DNA of 64,000 nt from Melastoma dodecandrum (taxonomy: Eukaryota; Streptophyta; Magnoliopsida; Myrtales; Melastomataceae): positions 6,138,001 to 6,202,000 of the forward strand of contig JARUPY010000085.1 of assembly GCA_029817715.1 (NCBI GenBank), given 5' to 3'. Position numbers and translations under genes: made by a program. How positions within the stretch are numbered: position 1 is the first letter of the stretch; every line of letters starts with the position of its first letter. The notes under the pieces were generated by a model. The model was not told the origin of the DNA. It did no database searches and saw only the letters and a list, made by a program, of their open reading frames with translations. Shown here one piece after another: positions 11,493 to 24,779 of the stretch.

Positions 11493-12090
11493 CTGTCCTT
11501 TTCTGCCTGGTCTGTTTCGGGAACTTCTCTCCTCCTTTCAACAGCCGTTCAGTTCCTTCGTGACATCAAGATTTCTCTTTCTTCATCCCTCAACGACAGT
11601 TTCAAGACAAGGGTCGAATCTTTTCCATTGATTGGTTCAGAATTCAGCCTCGATTCTTGGAATTTGTGGCTGTCCATTGGTGCCTTTCTTTTCCAAGCCT
11701 GTGCATTTAACAAGATTTTTGTATTTTTCTAAAACGAGATTGGAGAAAATTAAGGTTGTAAGAAAATCACCAATCTTATATATCAATTGAATATATTAAT
11801 TACACATTTTGGGAAATGGCCAGAAGAAAAGAAATTAATAAGAACAAGGGGAAATTTACATATCCAATCCAAAGTTCTAGGCCCCTAAGTGATAGATACA
11901 GCCTAAATGGCTAGTCCTCTAACAAATGACTCAGCCTAGGCTGCATAACCAAAGCTTAAGGCATCACTAACATCACCAGATCCTAAATCCTAGTTCTCCC
12001 AACTAAAAAGGAAGAGGCCTGACTACAATGTCACCTAGAAGCGTCCCCGATGGTGGAATTTACGAACGAACGAAGCAAATATATCAGAAG
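11493..12090. other. Intergenic spacer
   Basis: 5' flank of the FAD oxidoreductase on the right of its start codon. No gene recognised, and no inverted termini were evident around the DUF632 relic. Confidence 0.4.
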
Positions 12091-12900
12091 AAGATCCTGG
12101 GAAGTCAACATCGAAGAGTGGTGATCTCCGTAATCGTCCATGCAAGGAACATTTTCAAGTTCTCCAAGCTTTCCACACGAGCGACGAGTTCGCTGCACAT
12201 TTTCTCAGCAGCTTTCGAAAACGGCACCAAATCCTGTTCGGAATCCATTGAGTGTGACCCTACGTGTTTCTTCCATAGACTTCTTGCGTCGTTCCTTCTC
12301 CGCATCGAGTTTCCTTCTCTGTGCGTTAATGTTATGCAGCTTGTCTCTCAAATACCCGTTTTCGTCCAGGTCTGGCTCGAGTTTTTCTTCTGAAACTTTG
12401 TCTCGAGGAGCATCACCTCTGTTTTGGGGAAACTTGACAACGTTCTCTTCTCTAGTTCCCTCACCAGACTGTCTAGCTTCCTCTTCTGCTGCTGATCTTC
12501 CCCCTGCTGGGTCCACAAAACCCGAACATCCTTTGCAAAACCTTTCAACACGATGGCTACCACCTTCTCCAGCAACTTGTTCAAAGAAATCAGCCAGTTA
12601 TGGCAGATCGACAGCAGTGGAGGCCCGTTGATATGGAAAAGCGCGGCAGAACTCCTTTCCCAGGAATAGAATTCTGTAACTGGGGCTAGAAACTTCGAGA
12701 GCCAGCCGTTAAGCGCTTCTGCATAAGACTTTCAAGCAGCTACGTACACAGCAAACAAAGTATTCCCGCCAATGCAGAAGCGTCGCGTCAAAATTGTTGC
12801 AGAATTTGCCATAACTGGGACAAAGCGAAGTTATTCTGGGTTTCGTGGGATTCCAACATTATTTTCCAAGTTTGCATTAGGCTGCATTGAAAATGAACAT
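12090..12900 (-). pseudogene. Decayed DUF632 gene fragment
   Basis: Pieces in successive minus-strand frames match the DUF632 domain of NRG2/REL2-type plant regulators in the right order: SLMQTWKIMLESHETQN, then SYAEALNGWLSKFLAPV, then the PPLLSICHNWL block, then EKVVAIVLKGFAKDVRVLW, and finally RVTLNGFRTGF with FSKAAEKM. The pieces are in different frames. A TGA sits directly before KSYAEALNGWL where the family has a Gln-like position, and frameshifts separate the HWREYF piece from its neighbours and the later coil. No N-terminal DUF630 or basic region was found upstream. This is a pseudogene fragment covering about the last third of the family protein. Confidence 0.7.
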
Positions 12901-13555
12901 AGTCAGGTGCTGCATCAGAATCAATCATAGGGCCAGAGATTTTCCCTACTTATTCTTTACCGACCCTTTCCGCAGTTCAACGATATGGGGCTGGCCCAAC
13001 TCCTAGATCTTCATGGAAGTGGACTCAGCACTGCGAGTAGCAACCGAGTTTTCTCTCCCACCATAGTCCCCGCTGACAAAAAATTGGATCCAGAATTATT
13101 AAAGCCGGGCAACGGCGTCGTTTTGTGCAGGGTGGGGGAGGAGTAGGTGGTGGGGCTGCTTTGAAGGCCGACAAAATACGCTCTGACCATAAATACCGAC
13201 AACCACCAAAAAAGGAAACAAAACTTAAAGACTTTTAATAATAATAGTCAAAGAATTGTCATTTACTTCCCGTGTGATTTCATTTCATTTTTATTCCTTT
13301 TTTTTTATCCTTCTTCCAGTGTGCCAAACACATATCCACAAGGAAATGATATTAAGGTTGTCAGATCAGAAGTATGGGCCGGTCCATATCAAGATTACTC
13401 AATTTAATATTAACCTGTTAATCATGAATTTTTTTGAGTATATAATACTAATCATGTAGATTATACATAATATTCACAACCACGTAACTACAAACAACCA
13501 ACACAATTATGCATACATATATAAATATATATAGTTGTGGATACTGGGGATTGTT
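12901..13555. other. Intergenic spacer
   Basis: 3' flank of the PP2C gene and upstream side of the DUF632 relic. AT-rich near 13220-13530, with no recognisable coding sequence. Confidence 0.5.
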
Positions 13556-15034
13556 TCAACCAATGATGGAGAAAGGAGCCAAGGAGTTAGGAGGCAAGTT
13601 CACTCCGCCACCTCTCACAGAGAGATTCCCGAATCTCCTCGACCTCGCATCGCTGATGCCGGAATCGAGGAACACCACGACCACTGTGATGTCGTCGTGG
13701 AAATGCCTCCTTACCCCTCTAGCAATCTTCTTCAGGTCCACGTAGCTCATCTCCCTCTTCCTCGCAGCTTCTTTTTGTGCGGCCTTCACCAGTCGTTTCG
13801 CGATTCCCTGCCAGACGGAGGAGGAAAGGTGTCAGGTGACGATGCCCCGGAGGACCCGGACCGGGGGGAGGGGGGGGGAGGATTACGTTGTCCTTACATT
13901 GCGAGAGTGACTGTTGACAATGTCCACTGCTTCCTGGTTGCTGAGGTGATCCCAGAGTCCGTCTGAGGCGAAAATCACGAACCGGTCACAAGGCTCCAGC
14001 TGGTGCGTTATAATGGATGGGTCCGAGCTGAGTATAGGCTTCTTGAAGGGCTCGTCGACCCGGAACTTTTCGTAGAGTGGTTCCCGGTTGAACTCTGGCC
14101 TCTTTAAGTACACATCTCCTATTGATCTCGATACCTGTAAATTTTTAGGTTAGTCGATGTCGTTTAGAATCAACACAGACGATGATTTTTGATAAATCAG
14201 CTAGGAAAGTCTCTATCGGTGTCAAGATTACCTGTATAATCCCCTTAACACGCCACACGTTATTCTTCAAAACGACTACCTTCGAGTCATCTGGGTGTTC
14301 AGAGCATAATTCCTCTCTCACTGACTCAATGTTTGCATTGTGCTCCGTCGACAGTTGAACTGCCATGACTTTCCCAGACTCGTTTCCCACTCTACCCAAA
14401 ACAGCACGAGAGTCGCCCAGATTGGCAACGTAAAGCTTTTCATCCGAAACAATGCCAACGAGGCAGCAAGACCCAACAGCGGCCATCTGCGGCATCAATA
14501 ACCAGTTGTTGGAAACAACAGACAGAAATCCTTCTTCCGTCGCCTGAAAGGCCTTTCGTATCACGTCAGTTGACAAGGATTGTTGTCCCGAAGCCAATCC
14601 TACACGAGTTAGAATTTTATCCAGTTACACATCAACGAACAAACTAACAACAGCTCTTCAAAAGTAACAATCATGTGTCACATAAATAGAAAATCCAATT
14701 TCAGGAAAAAAATTTCTATTGACAACTCACTCTTGAGATGCTGAAAGAGGTGATTGTTGATATATCGAGCTGTCTCAGGCCCACCGTGTCCATCATATAC
14801 ACCGATAAAGGTACCACGAGGGCCGCTCTGTTTTAAGCTCAAGCTACCCGACTCGAGCTGGCATTGATCCTCGAGCAAATTGTTGGCCTGGACAACTGCC
14901 ATCGAGAAGTCTCCATGCAAGTGTTTCCCTGTATCCTTGTACCACAACAACACATCTTGCCGGCCCTTGGCATCCAACCAGTTCCAACAGCTTGAATCAG
15001 ATCTCGACCGAAAGCAGTTGCTCAGGAAGTCCAT
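13556..15034 (-). CDS. Protein phosphatase 2C, clade D
   Basis: Four exons (14731-15034, 14232-14599, 13898-14134, 13556-13807) join in frame to 386 residues. The start at MDFLSNCFR is the first true ATG and fits clade-D PP2C N-termini. Sequence order: [21 protein letters not shown], then [16 protein letters not shown] (metal-binding DGHGG), [43 protein letters not shown] and [19 protein letters not shown], with [14 protein letters not shown] at the end. All core Asp residues are present. It is a Mg/Mn-dependent Ser/Thr phosphatase. In Arabidopsis, clade-D enzymes dephosphorylate plasma-membrane H+-ATPases and are antagonised by SAUR proteins; applying that here is inference from family membership. 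Confidence 0.92.
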
Positions 15035-16300
15035 TAACCCCAAGCAACACTCCTCATCCGAACTAAACAACCGTCTTCCTACACTGCCTTCACCCAGAAA
15101 CCCAATAATTTCTCTCAAATGAAGGATCCCAGAGCAGCTTTAGTCACAACAAAATATCTGCTTACGCTGCATAAACAATACAAAACCAGAACCCAATCAT
15201 CCACTAAGAAGAACTAATCAAACGACATGCAAGTGGAGCATGCCTACAGCATAACCACGAAACTGTTCCAAAGTTCTTTCCTAAACAGTTATCGAAATGA
15301 TTCCACAATTAACAACAGAAACCATCTCCAATCGACCAATCAACAGCCTCTTAAATTAGACAACCATTACTACAATCACCGTGCGAACTCCACACAGCCA
15401 TTGGCGACAACTGGCCCCTGTCTAAACCCAATAACAGACATTAGGTCTCCGAATTGCTTTTGCGTGTTCGGGAGGAGCGAATGATCGTCCGATAAATCAA
15501 TCACGACCAATCGATCGGAAACCGCGTAGGAAGGTCCGAAAAGTAACACGGGGCAGAAACTAAATCCCACCACACTCGTCGAGACAGCCAACACCAAGAA
15601 TCGCCCCCCCCCCCCCCCCCCCCCGGCTCACAACCTCCAGTAAGATGAATCTCGTAAAGATCGAAACTTTAAGCTTACCCAGTACAAAAACAAGCCGACC
15701 CAGATCCTCGATCAAGATAAGGAACCTCGAACAGCCTCGCGGGGGACCCAAAAATCGAGTCCGAGAAGACGAGGGAATTGGGGGTGGCTTTTATTTATAG
15801 AAAAAGGGGAAGGGCAAGTAGAGCTCAAAGGTGGAGACGATCGACAGAGAGGCTAGAAACAACGATTAAGCGAAGGGAACAGCCGTGCCGGTTAACACCC
15901 AGGAAACTGTGAAAGTCAAAAAGATCCCAAGGGGGTTTTAAGAAATTGGGGATTTGGGGGGGGGGGGGGCCGGCAGTTTTTGTAAGAACGGGATCAGTCA
16001 AAGTCAACAAAGTTCAACTCCCCCCCCTCCGGTAATAATAATTTTTTTATTAAAAAAATGGAAATGTTTTTACTAAAAATCCACAAGAAATGACAAAAGA
16101 ATGGCCCCTCAATTTCCGGGTTTTACCCGGTCATGATGGGGATGAATCGAAGAGGACAATAAAGAGCCTATATTTTTTATTTTAATTTCTTTATACAAAT
16201 TCATTTTTTTAAGTGCTCCCAATTCGTATAAATGTGTAGAATTGGGGAAGTAATAGTTTTGACATTTGATTCCTAATGGACTTAAAGGCGTGGGATGATA
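15035..16300. other. PP2C 5' region with long C and G homopolymers
   Basis: Upstream and 5'-untranslated sequence of the PP2C gene. It contains 21 C in a row (15604-15624, poly-G in the sense of the gene) and 14 G in a row (15956-15969), which is unusual and could form quadruplex or i-motif structure. No coding potential recognised. Confidence 0.5.
15604..15624. repeat. C21 homopolymer
   Basis: Uninterrupted run of 21 cytosines upstream of the PP2C start. The length could be affected by sequencing error. Confidence 0.8.
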
Positions 16301-19300
16301 GGGATGCACATGAATGAATGAGAGGATAAAGTATTAAAAGGGATTAACTACAATCATCAAAGTAGAAAAAAGGGCTGTTTTTGTGCTTAATTTTGGAACT
16401 TAAAAAAGAGGACTTTTAATTCAAGTAATATTAAAAATAAATAATAAAGAATGGGATTATTAGTAGTCAAGTCAAACAGACGGACGAGACGATAAAGAAC
16501 GCTTTTTAGGAAAGTGAAAATGAGAAAAGATAGAGGTCCGTTGCCTGTGATCAAAATCAGCCACCTACAAACGCCTTGTTTGGTATCTTAAACTTACGTC
16601 ACCAATGCAAGTTAAAAAGGTTGACTCTGTTTACGTTAGAAAATAGAAGCGACAGTCCCTAAAACAATTGGGTTCGAGTTTCCAACTCTCTGCACCGTTT
16701 CGAAATCGAGTCTACAGCATTCTAGATCGTTTGAGATCAAGTTTCCTATGCTCGGCGGTAACTTGATATCGAGATTGTGACATTTTCATCGTGTCGAGTT
16801 GAAGGATAACAATTTGGACAAATGCATGATTGTTAAACCACGTTCCTAACGATTTCTCGAGTTCTCCCCACAAATCCTTGGCGTTTATTTAAGGATAAAT
16901 AGGTGTTCACTTCCTCTGCAAAGGGCACGAACAAATTCACGGACATCACTGTCATCCAAAAAGCCTTAAATTTTTCTCGTTTTGCATATGTGTTTTGTAC
17001 TCCATTTATTTAACCGCAGTAGTTTTCCAATAGAAGTTTGTTCGATCAAATGCATATATTTCTTTTCTTTTACTTTGCCCGGCGACCATGTTTACTTTTA
17101 CCAGCTCCACGAAACCCTCCGGCGACCATGTTTACTTTTACCAGCTCCACGAAACCCTCTTACTCATGTTTTGTGGTTTCGAGCTATCCACGCACACACG
17201 AAATACGTCTTCGACGACACGCACACCGCAGCCTGCCTGCGTACGAGTCACGCAGACTATAACATGTCTAAGTGCCTACAAAATAAGTTCAAAGTACAAT
17301 CAAATAAGCCCACAATCATTCATTTCTTGTTTTTTTTTTGTTTGACTAAATAATATAAATAAAAAAAAGGTGGGCTAAATATACATTAGATTGGGGAGTC
17401 CATATGATAGGAGAGGAGATTAGCTAAAAAACATCCAATCTATATACTTCCTTATCTAGTAGTAACTACTCATCTACGACTTCAAGAGAAGGACACCCAA
17501 CCCACCGCCGGGGGGCACCACCAGCAGTCAGCAGTCACCGCCACCACAGATTCGTTGTGTGGTGTGGCTGCAACCAAGTTTCCGATTGGATTGAACATCA
17601 ACTGATCTGGAAATTAAAAAAAAGTGGGGGTTGTGGGTCTGCATGATCTCATGTATCATGTCCCTTTCTCCATATATACTCTCAAACACGTGCGGCGCCC
17701 ATACATCTCGACATAAAATTTTAAATTTAGATAAATAATACATTTAAATCGACATCGAATTTAACTTCCAAAAAATTCGGTGTTTTTTATGGCAATTTTA
17801 ATCCTCCATAAAGTCGATATGTGTAACACCTACTTCAGTTTTGACGTAGTAAACTCGATTTGTTTAAATTCGATACTCTTGAGACTGTGTTAGAGATTCT
17901 AAAACCTTGTTTCTTGAAAACTTGGAACATTTTTGCTTCCCCCCATGCAATTTTGATTGGCCCCTCCTCCTCCTCCTCCTCCCCCATCCATCCATCCATC
18001 CATGGTGACCTGATCTTATATCCCCACCAAACCAGAAATGGCCGCCCTCCAAAGAGATCCCGTATCCGTTCTTACACGTCCCCAGCTCTTGGTTTCGGAT
18101 GCTGCTACATACATGCGACCCCCCCAGTCTGGTGGGTGACGAGATCGTTCGTGTCCCCCAACGCCTACACCAATAATTTACATCTTCTGCAGAACCAAAC
18201 AAACAAAATATAATCCATCCCATCCCAGCCACACGTTAAAGAAATTTTTTTAATTAGTAGTAAGCCCCTATTCCATTGGGGGGGGGGGGGACCCCCTTCA
18301 ATTAATAATAATAATATAATAATAATAATCCATCAAATTCATTATTTTACAAGAATTACAAGGGATTTACATTAAGCCAGTAATTAAAAACTCTACTAAT
18401 AATAATAATGTCACTACGGCGGTGATTAAGCAAAGCCGAGTAGGTTGTTTTTTGGTAACCAAGTCGAGTAGGTTGTTCCGTAAACTATGTTTGAATTTTT
18501 TTTTTTTTTAGTTTTATTGTTTGAAAGAACTATTTTAACTTATAAAATTGGAGAGAAATCAATATTTTTCTAATTTTTTCAAGGAATAATTCAAACTCTG
18601 AATCAAGAGCATTAGTCAAAAAAATTTTACAATTATATTTTCGAAATATTTTCGCTACTAATATTATATTGTAACAAAATTCAAACAAACGAACGTCCCG
18701 ACTTGGTGTATAGTACGTACCATTCCTCCTTATCAGGGCCGTCCCTGCTTCGTCATTTGTTAGTGCTATAGTTTGTCAATATGGGTCGGGGGTTATTCTA
18801 TTTTCCGGCGTATAAAAGAAAAGAAGGAAAATATGAAGTTTTGTAGGAAGTTCGTAAAAAAAAATTCGAAAAATATAATTTCGATTTCTAAAATTTCAAT
18901 AATATAGAAAAGTTTTGAAAATTCTTCTCAAGTTTAAAAAAAAAAAATTAACTTTAAAAAGCGGATTGTAAAAATATGTATTTTTATAAACAACCGTAGA
19001 AACTTTTGATGGGACACGGGAGTGCTCGCCTGCCTTGCCTGCCACTCTTGGTGGATTTCGTAGCCTCTGCGGACGATGAGCCAGCTGAGGGGATTCCTTG
19101 TAAAAATAGTTCATGATGATGTTAATGGTTTTTGGAGTTATAGTAAAATATCCCTCCGCCAGCCACCCTCTAATTGCAATCCGTGTGGTGGTGATTGCCT
19201 CTTCCGACAGGGCTTCGCCGCCCTTTCCGGGCTTGTAAAAGGATTTTCTGTTTCTCGAACAAAAAGAAACTATTGATGGATCCCTCAAAGGAAGCCTATT

Positions 19301-19600
19301 TCACGAAGGATTTTACACCATTTTTCTTTGTCTTCTTCCTAATTCTGTAACAAATTTGAATTTAAAGAATATGTTTCTTTATAATAATGATTAAAAGTGA
19401 GTAGGACACGGTTTAAAATTTCTATCCTTAGCAGCAGCTAAAATTCAAGGAATGTTAGCCAAATAAGGTTCATAAGTTCGTAATAAAATAATTTATAAAA
19501 TATATCGATTGTCAATTAATATTAATAAATTTTTAAATTCAAACAAGAAGATAAAAAAAAGGAAAATCGAAATTATGAAATTAATTGATTAATCTATTTT
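16301..19600. other. Gene-poor spacer
   Basis: 3.3 kb with no recognisable gene on either strand. It contains a 40-bp tandem duplication (17079-17158), CATC and TCC microsatellite tracts (17966-18003), a G13 run (18278-18290) and an ATA/AAT-rich tract (18300-18330). The longest frames here have biased composition and no domain. Confidence 0.5.
17079..17158 (+). repeat. Perfect 40-bp tandem duplication
   Basis: The 40-base unit beginning CCGGCGACCATG and ending GAAACCCT occurs twice head to tail (17079-17118 and 17119-17158) with no mismatch, implying a recent duplication. No gene context. Confidence 0.9.
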
Positions 19601-19718
19601 ATAAATTATTTTGAGAACCGAATTTATCGTGGAGCTAAAACCCGCACGGCCTTCCAAAAACCCTAAAACTTTCCCACTCCAATTCCCCAATCGCCTATCT
19701 CGAGCGTTTTGGTTTTCA

Positions 19719-22700
19719 ATGTACCCGCCATGGATTCGCTCCGTTATGCCTCGTGTCTTCCGCCGCGTGCCGCTGGCCTCCGTCCCTCCCGGTATGGTCA
19801 TCGGCTGCTCTTTGCTGACTGCTTTGTTCCTATCGGGTTTGGTCATCCATCGGGCGACTGATTTTTTTTTTACCAATACCGAGTTTTGATCTTGCGTATC
19901 TTCTCAGGATGGGGGTGGTCGATCCTTTCGCCGCCTCGTGAGGGATGGATCTTGAAGGATTTGGTCCGTGGCCGTTTTAGGTTCTGCTCTGTTGCTGAGA
20001 GTGGAGTGGAGCCGGTGATGGTGGACTTCACCAAGCTCGAGATCAGTAACCTCCCTTCGGTCATCCTCGTTGGGCGCCCGAATGTCGGGAAGTCAGCCTT
20101 GTTTAACCGGTCGGTTTCCTATTAAGTTGGTGCTTTTGGCTTTCTGTCTCTTGTTCTGGTGGTTTTTTTTTTGTCGGTCAATATTGATGAACCGAAACTG
20201 TCTTGAGGGATTCGACAAACCACAATGCTCCTTACCTGGCGCTGTTTCTCTGACTTCCGAGGAAGTTTGGAAAATTATGTTTAATCTGGTTTACTGTTTT
20301 ACTCCTTGCTATTTGAAATTTGATTGGAATGATCTTGGTAATAAACTGTCCTAGTCTATTCGACACTCTAATGACTATGGAAGTGGGAATATTATCTTGG
20401 TCTTTCATGTCTATTTATGTATGATTTATTTTTCTGATGACATTTTTTCTGATGTAGGTTGATTCGGAGGAGAGAAGCTCTCGTGTTCAATACACCAGAC
20501 GATCACGTCACTAGAGATATACGCGAGGGCGTTGCCAAGTTGAGCGACTTGCGGTTCAAGGTTTTAGATTCTGCTGGTTTGGAGATGGCTGCCACATCTG
20601 GCTCAATCCTTGACAGAACGGCAGCTATGATTGCAAAGGTGCTTAATCGGTCGCAGTTTGCAATTTTTCTGATTGATGCCAGGTAAATTTGGTACAAACT
20701 CATCACCTGCGTAACAACGAGTGTATTATGTATTAAGGAAATAGAGTTGGATTCATAGCAATAAGAGGTTAGGCAGAGTCTCAATTATATCAATTTACAA
20801 CAATCATTTCAGGAAATTTTTTCCTGTTCTCTTTATTTGGGGGCATGAAAGTCATCATAAGTGTTATGTGATAGTCGATGGATTATATGTTATTTTAAAA
20901 GTATTTTTCCAATAATTTCTTTGTGGATTTAGTGAAATCAAATTTGCTTATTGAGGTGTTGGTAGTGCGCATTGCTTGGAGACTCTTTTTCCTAGTTCCT
21001 CTTCATTCATGAAGAGTTTGATGTGTTTATGTTATCGATAGAGTAGGATTGCACCCCATGGACATGGAAGTTGGGAGATGGTTGAGGAAATATGCTCCTC
21101 AAATCAAACCGATTGTTGTCATGAACAAATCTGAAGCATTTAATGACGACAGTAGCTCTCTTGTCGCTGTCGCCACAGAAGCTAGGAAGTTAGGCTTTGG
21201 GGAGCCTATTGCTATATCCGCCGAGACTGGACTTGGCATGGCAGAACTTTACAAATCTCTTCGGCCCCTTCTGGAAACCCACATGTGTCAAGAAAAAAAA
21301 GGTGTTTGTTTTGGCTTTACTTCTCAAGTTTTCTTGAATTCCGCATAAGGGATTTTTTCATTCTCTGGAGGTCTTCCTCTCAATTTCTAAGACTAAGGAG
21401 GAATCCTTTTCAATTAGGGCTTATGCAGGTAATCTGTTCCAGTAGGCATTTTCAAGTTCTCACAAAGCTGTTTTTCTACAGATGCCTTTACTTATTAAAA
21501 AGATAATTTATAGGAAATGTATTGGCGGAATAAGGATGTTGGAAAATAAATGGGTGAAAGAAATATGATACAGTTATATTTGTACCTTACTTGATAGCAA
21601 GCCATTTTAGGAAACAGCTGCTCATCCTTTGTGGGTATAAGGCTTTTGAAGATTGTTGTCAATGGTGACCGTTGCAATGTCCCCTGTAATTTTTGGCATT
21701 ATTCCCATGACTTTTTTGGTTCGATCATTGGTGGTATTGGCTTTCTTATAGCCTTCATTCGCTTTGATTACTTTATGATGGTCTTGCTCTCTCATATATC
21801 TTGTATTTTGATTTTGATTTTTACATTTTTATGTAATTTCTTTAACCCAGGCACAGATTGTGATACTGGCGGCAGTATTAATAATGAGACTGAGAATTCT
21901 AAGTTGCCACTACAGCTGGCAATTGTTGGGAGGCCCAACGTGGGAAAGTCAACCTTGTTGAACACGTTACTACAAGAAGATCGTGTCCTGGTCGGTCCAG
22001 AAGCAGGTCTAACAAGAGACTCAGTTAGAGCTCAATTTCAATTTCAAGGGAGAATGGTCTACCTGGTAAATGTGGAGTTTTACCTTTCTTGCCATTTCTT
22101 TTATCAGTTTTTCTTTTTTTGGATATTCTTTAGCTTTTTGCTTTTTTCATATTTTTCTTTTTGGGCTTTTCCTTGGTGGGAGGAGGGGAGAAGGTGGAGG
22201 GAACTACTTATTAGAACATTAAAGAACAAGTGCCCAGAACAGATAAAGTGACCACTGTAGTAATACTGGTCAATCCCAGCTCTGTGTACAAAAGGGCATG
22301 AAATAAAAAACAAGTTCCTTTGGAAACCTGCTAAAGTAGATAACAATTGATCTGGGGATGTGATTTTTTCCAGTCTCAGTGCTTTATTGTATTGGTAATT
22401 TTGCTTGATTCTATTATAGTCAACTCCTTGTTAGGTGGATACAGCAGGTTGGTTGCAAAGGACGCGAAAGGAAAAAGGCCCTGCTTCATTGAGCATTGTG
22501 CAGTCCAGAAAAAACCTAATGCGTGCTCATGTGGTGGCCTTGGTACTTGATGCTGCAGAGGTTTGTCCAATTCTTGAACTTTTCACTTGTTTGTCTTAGT
22601 GTTTATTCATGCATGCTAATTGAAAATGGTCATGTTTCTAGTCACCTTTTGTCTCAGTGTTTATTTGTGTATTATACTAATTGAAAATGGTCACTGATTT

Positions 22701-24332
22701 AATTCAGTTTCTGTTTTTTCTTTGAATAGTCATAATCAGCTTTTGTTTTTTGGTATGCAACTTTTCCTGCTTATTTCAAGTAATATGGTCTACCATGGAT
22801 AATTCAACTGACTTATTTTCTTGATTCTTAGCACACACAAGAAAGTTAGGGACTCATTACTTGGGGATTCATTCAAGGACCATTTCCATTATGTAGATCA
22901 TAATAGTAGCTGCTATAATAGGATTGTTTATTGAGTATTCAATAACAAATTGGATGAATCATTTTATCATATGTTGAAAATTTTTTAAAAGCACTAAATG
23001 AAATAAATCCAATAAAGGACATATCAAGTGACCTCTAATTTGTACTGAGGACTTATGAGAAGTAGCAGAAAATAATTTTTGGGAGACAAGATAAGAAGAA
23101 TCATTTTAACCCTATATACAGTGCTTAAATGATTGTTCCTTATTGAACTTTCGCCCATTATCTTTCATTTTCAGATTGCAAATGAAAGACGTAGTATGAA
23201 ACATGCAGAAGTTGTTATAGCCAGAGAAGCAGTGGAAGAAGGCCGGGGTTTGGTCATAATTGTCAATAAAATGGATCTTCTGAGAGGGGATAGGGCATAT
23301 TTGTACGAGAAGGTTATGAAAGTCGTTCCTGAGGAAATCGAATCAGTTATACCTCAGGTTAGCGTTAGCCCATTTTTTTTTAATCTATTGTTGCTTATTC
23401 ATGGATAAGTCATGTTGTAAAACATAATGATGTCTGTCATTCATTTTGCTATTCTTCTTTTATCTTTTACATTACAACATTTTCAGATGATGAATTTAGC
23501 TGATTTTTTCTAGTCCATCTTTTTAGGGATAGTTCTTGGATATCTACACTAATTAGTGAGTGAATCCTTAATAAGAAATCTTTTAAATGTTGGCCCTTTT
23601 AACCATAATCGTGGGGAACTTATTTAAAGCTGACAGAATCTGCCTAGTGAGAGGCATTGTCAACATGATGGACTAATACATAGATCAAATAGAAGTTACC
23701 AAGAACACTTTTGTTTCTTTTCACTTTTATTCAAAGATTAAGCTGAACTCGTGTATGAAAAAGTTCTAGTGCTTACATATCACTAGTTCATTTCTTTATA
23801 ATAGGTCAAGTCTATTCCAGTTGTATTTATTTCTGCATTAGAGGGGAAGGGCAGGATTGATGTCATGAACCAAGTGATTGACACATACGAGAAATGGTGT
23901 TCGAGATTGCCAACAGCTCGTCTAAACCGGTGGTTGTGTAAGGTCTGTACCATTTGTTATAGTTTACTTAGTCCATCCGAACTGTAATCATCATCCAAGC
24001 GATTCATTCTCTGATATATATAATTGTAGGTAATGAGTAGGCATTCTTGGAAAGATCAGGCTTCAAGTCCTAAGGTCAAGTACTTTACTCAGGTGAAGGC
24101 TAGGCCTCCCACATTTATCGCCTTCGTCAGTGGGAAGACCCAACTTTCTGACACCGATCTCAGGTTTTTAACTAAATCACTGAAAGAAGACTTTGATTTA
24201 GCCGGTATTCCCATCAGGATAATGCAAAGGTCGGTTTCAAAGAAAGATGATTATAACAGCAGCTCTAGCGTGCAAACTTCATCCAGAACAGTTCGGAAGC
24301 TTTTATCGGACAAGAGGACTGTTGATGTTTAG
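19719..24332 (+). CDS. Der/EngA-type double GTPase, organelle-targeted
   Basis: Nine exons (19719-19791, 19908-20109, 20458-20682, 21042-21301, 21851-22065, 22435-22560, 23175-23357, 23805-23942, 24030-24332) join to 574 residues. The first G domain has [16 protein letters not shown] (G1), LDSAGLE (G3) and VMNKSE (G4). The second has [17 protein letters not shown] (G1), LTRDSV (G2), VDTAGW (G3) and IVNKMD (G4). A KH-like domain follows ([19 protein letters not shown]). Two tandem Era-like G domains plus a KH-like domain define Der, which works in large-ribosomal-subunit assembly. The leader is Arg/aromatic-rich ([18 protein letters not shown]), suggesting mitochondria or chloroplast. An in-frame upstream frame opens at 19611 but looks like 5' UTR. 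Confidence 0.92.
22589..22700 (+). repeat. Diverged intronic tandem repeat
   Basis: Inside the intron after exon 6 of the Der gene, a TTGTCTYAGTGTTTATT...CTAATTGAAAATGGTCA block occurs twice about 60 bp apart with several mismatches, suggesting an old local duplication. Confidence 0.6.
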
Positions 24333-24779
24333 TGAGTTCATGATAAAAGGTTCGGATGAGATCTGGGGTCCGTGGTATGTCAGCAATATGTGTTATGCAT
24401 GGGCTGTGATATTTCAAAATTTTTTGTGATTTCTGCTTGATAATAAAAGGGGGGTTTTGGCATTCAACTGACAGGCTGCCTTACATCAGCTTAATCTTAA
24501 CTGCATGGAAAGTGAAATTGGACTTATTATTTCAACAGATTGATCGGCACCCTGAATCTGCTGCCATGCTTATTAATTCTAGTAAGACTTCCTAGCATTA
24601 GTGAAGGACCACACCTTCTTCAGAACAACATATGTGGTGCTTAAACTTAACAGAATTGGGAAAAAGTGTAGTAAAATTGCGTTTGAGTAATAAAAAAAGT
24701 GTGTTTGCAATAACTATTCATTTCCTAGTTTTCTCCCTGTCAAGCAGTATGATATATCGACTCGTATTGATAAAATCAG
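24333..24779. other. Convergent 3' flanks
   Basis: Shared downstream region of the Der gene (+) and the MLO gene (-), which converge here with 447 bp between stop codons. An AATAAAA-type signal for the plus gene lies near 24440. No other gene. Confidence 0.6.

Noticed and set aside
17079..17158. Possible CRISPR-like or satellite array
   Set aside because: Only two copies with no spacer, in a plant nuclear context; a simple tandem duplication.
17864..18232. 122-codon minus-strand frame, Gly/Arg-rich
   Set aside because: Composition follows CATC and TCC microsatellites; no recognisable domain, and a competing frame of similar length lies on the other strand.
18896..19288. 130-codon minus-strand frame
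   Set aside because: It ends in low-complexity AT-rich sequence and shows no family signature; not enough to call a gene.
19611..19718. Upstream in-frame start for the Der gene
   Set aside because: The 36 extra codons include a CCCTAAAAC leader-like motif and lack a targeting-peptide character; the ATG at 19719 gives a better organelle leader.
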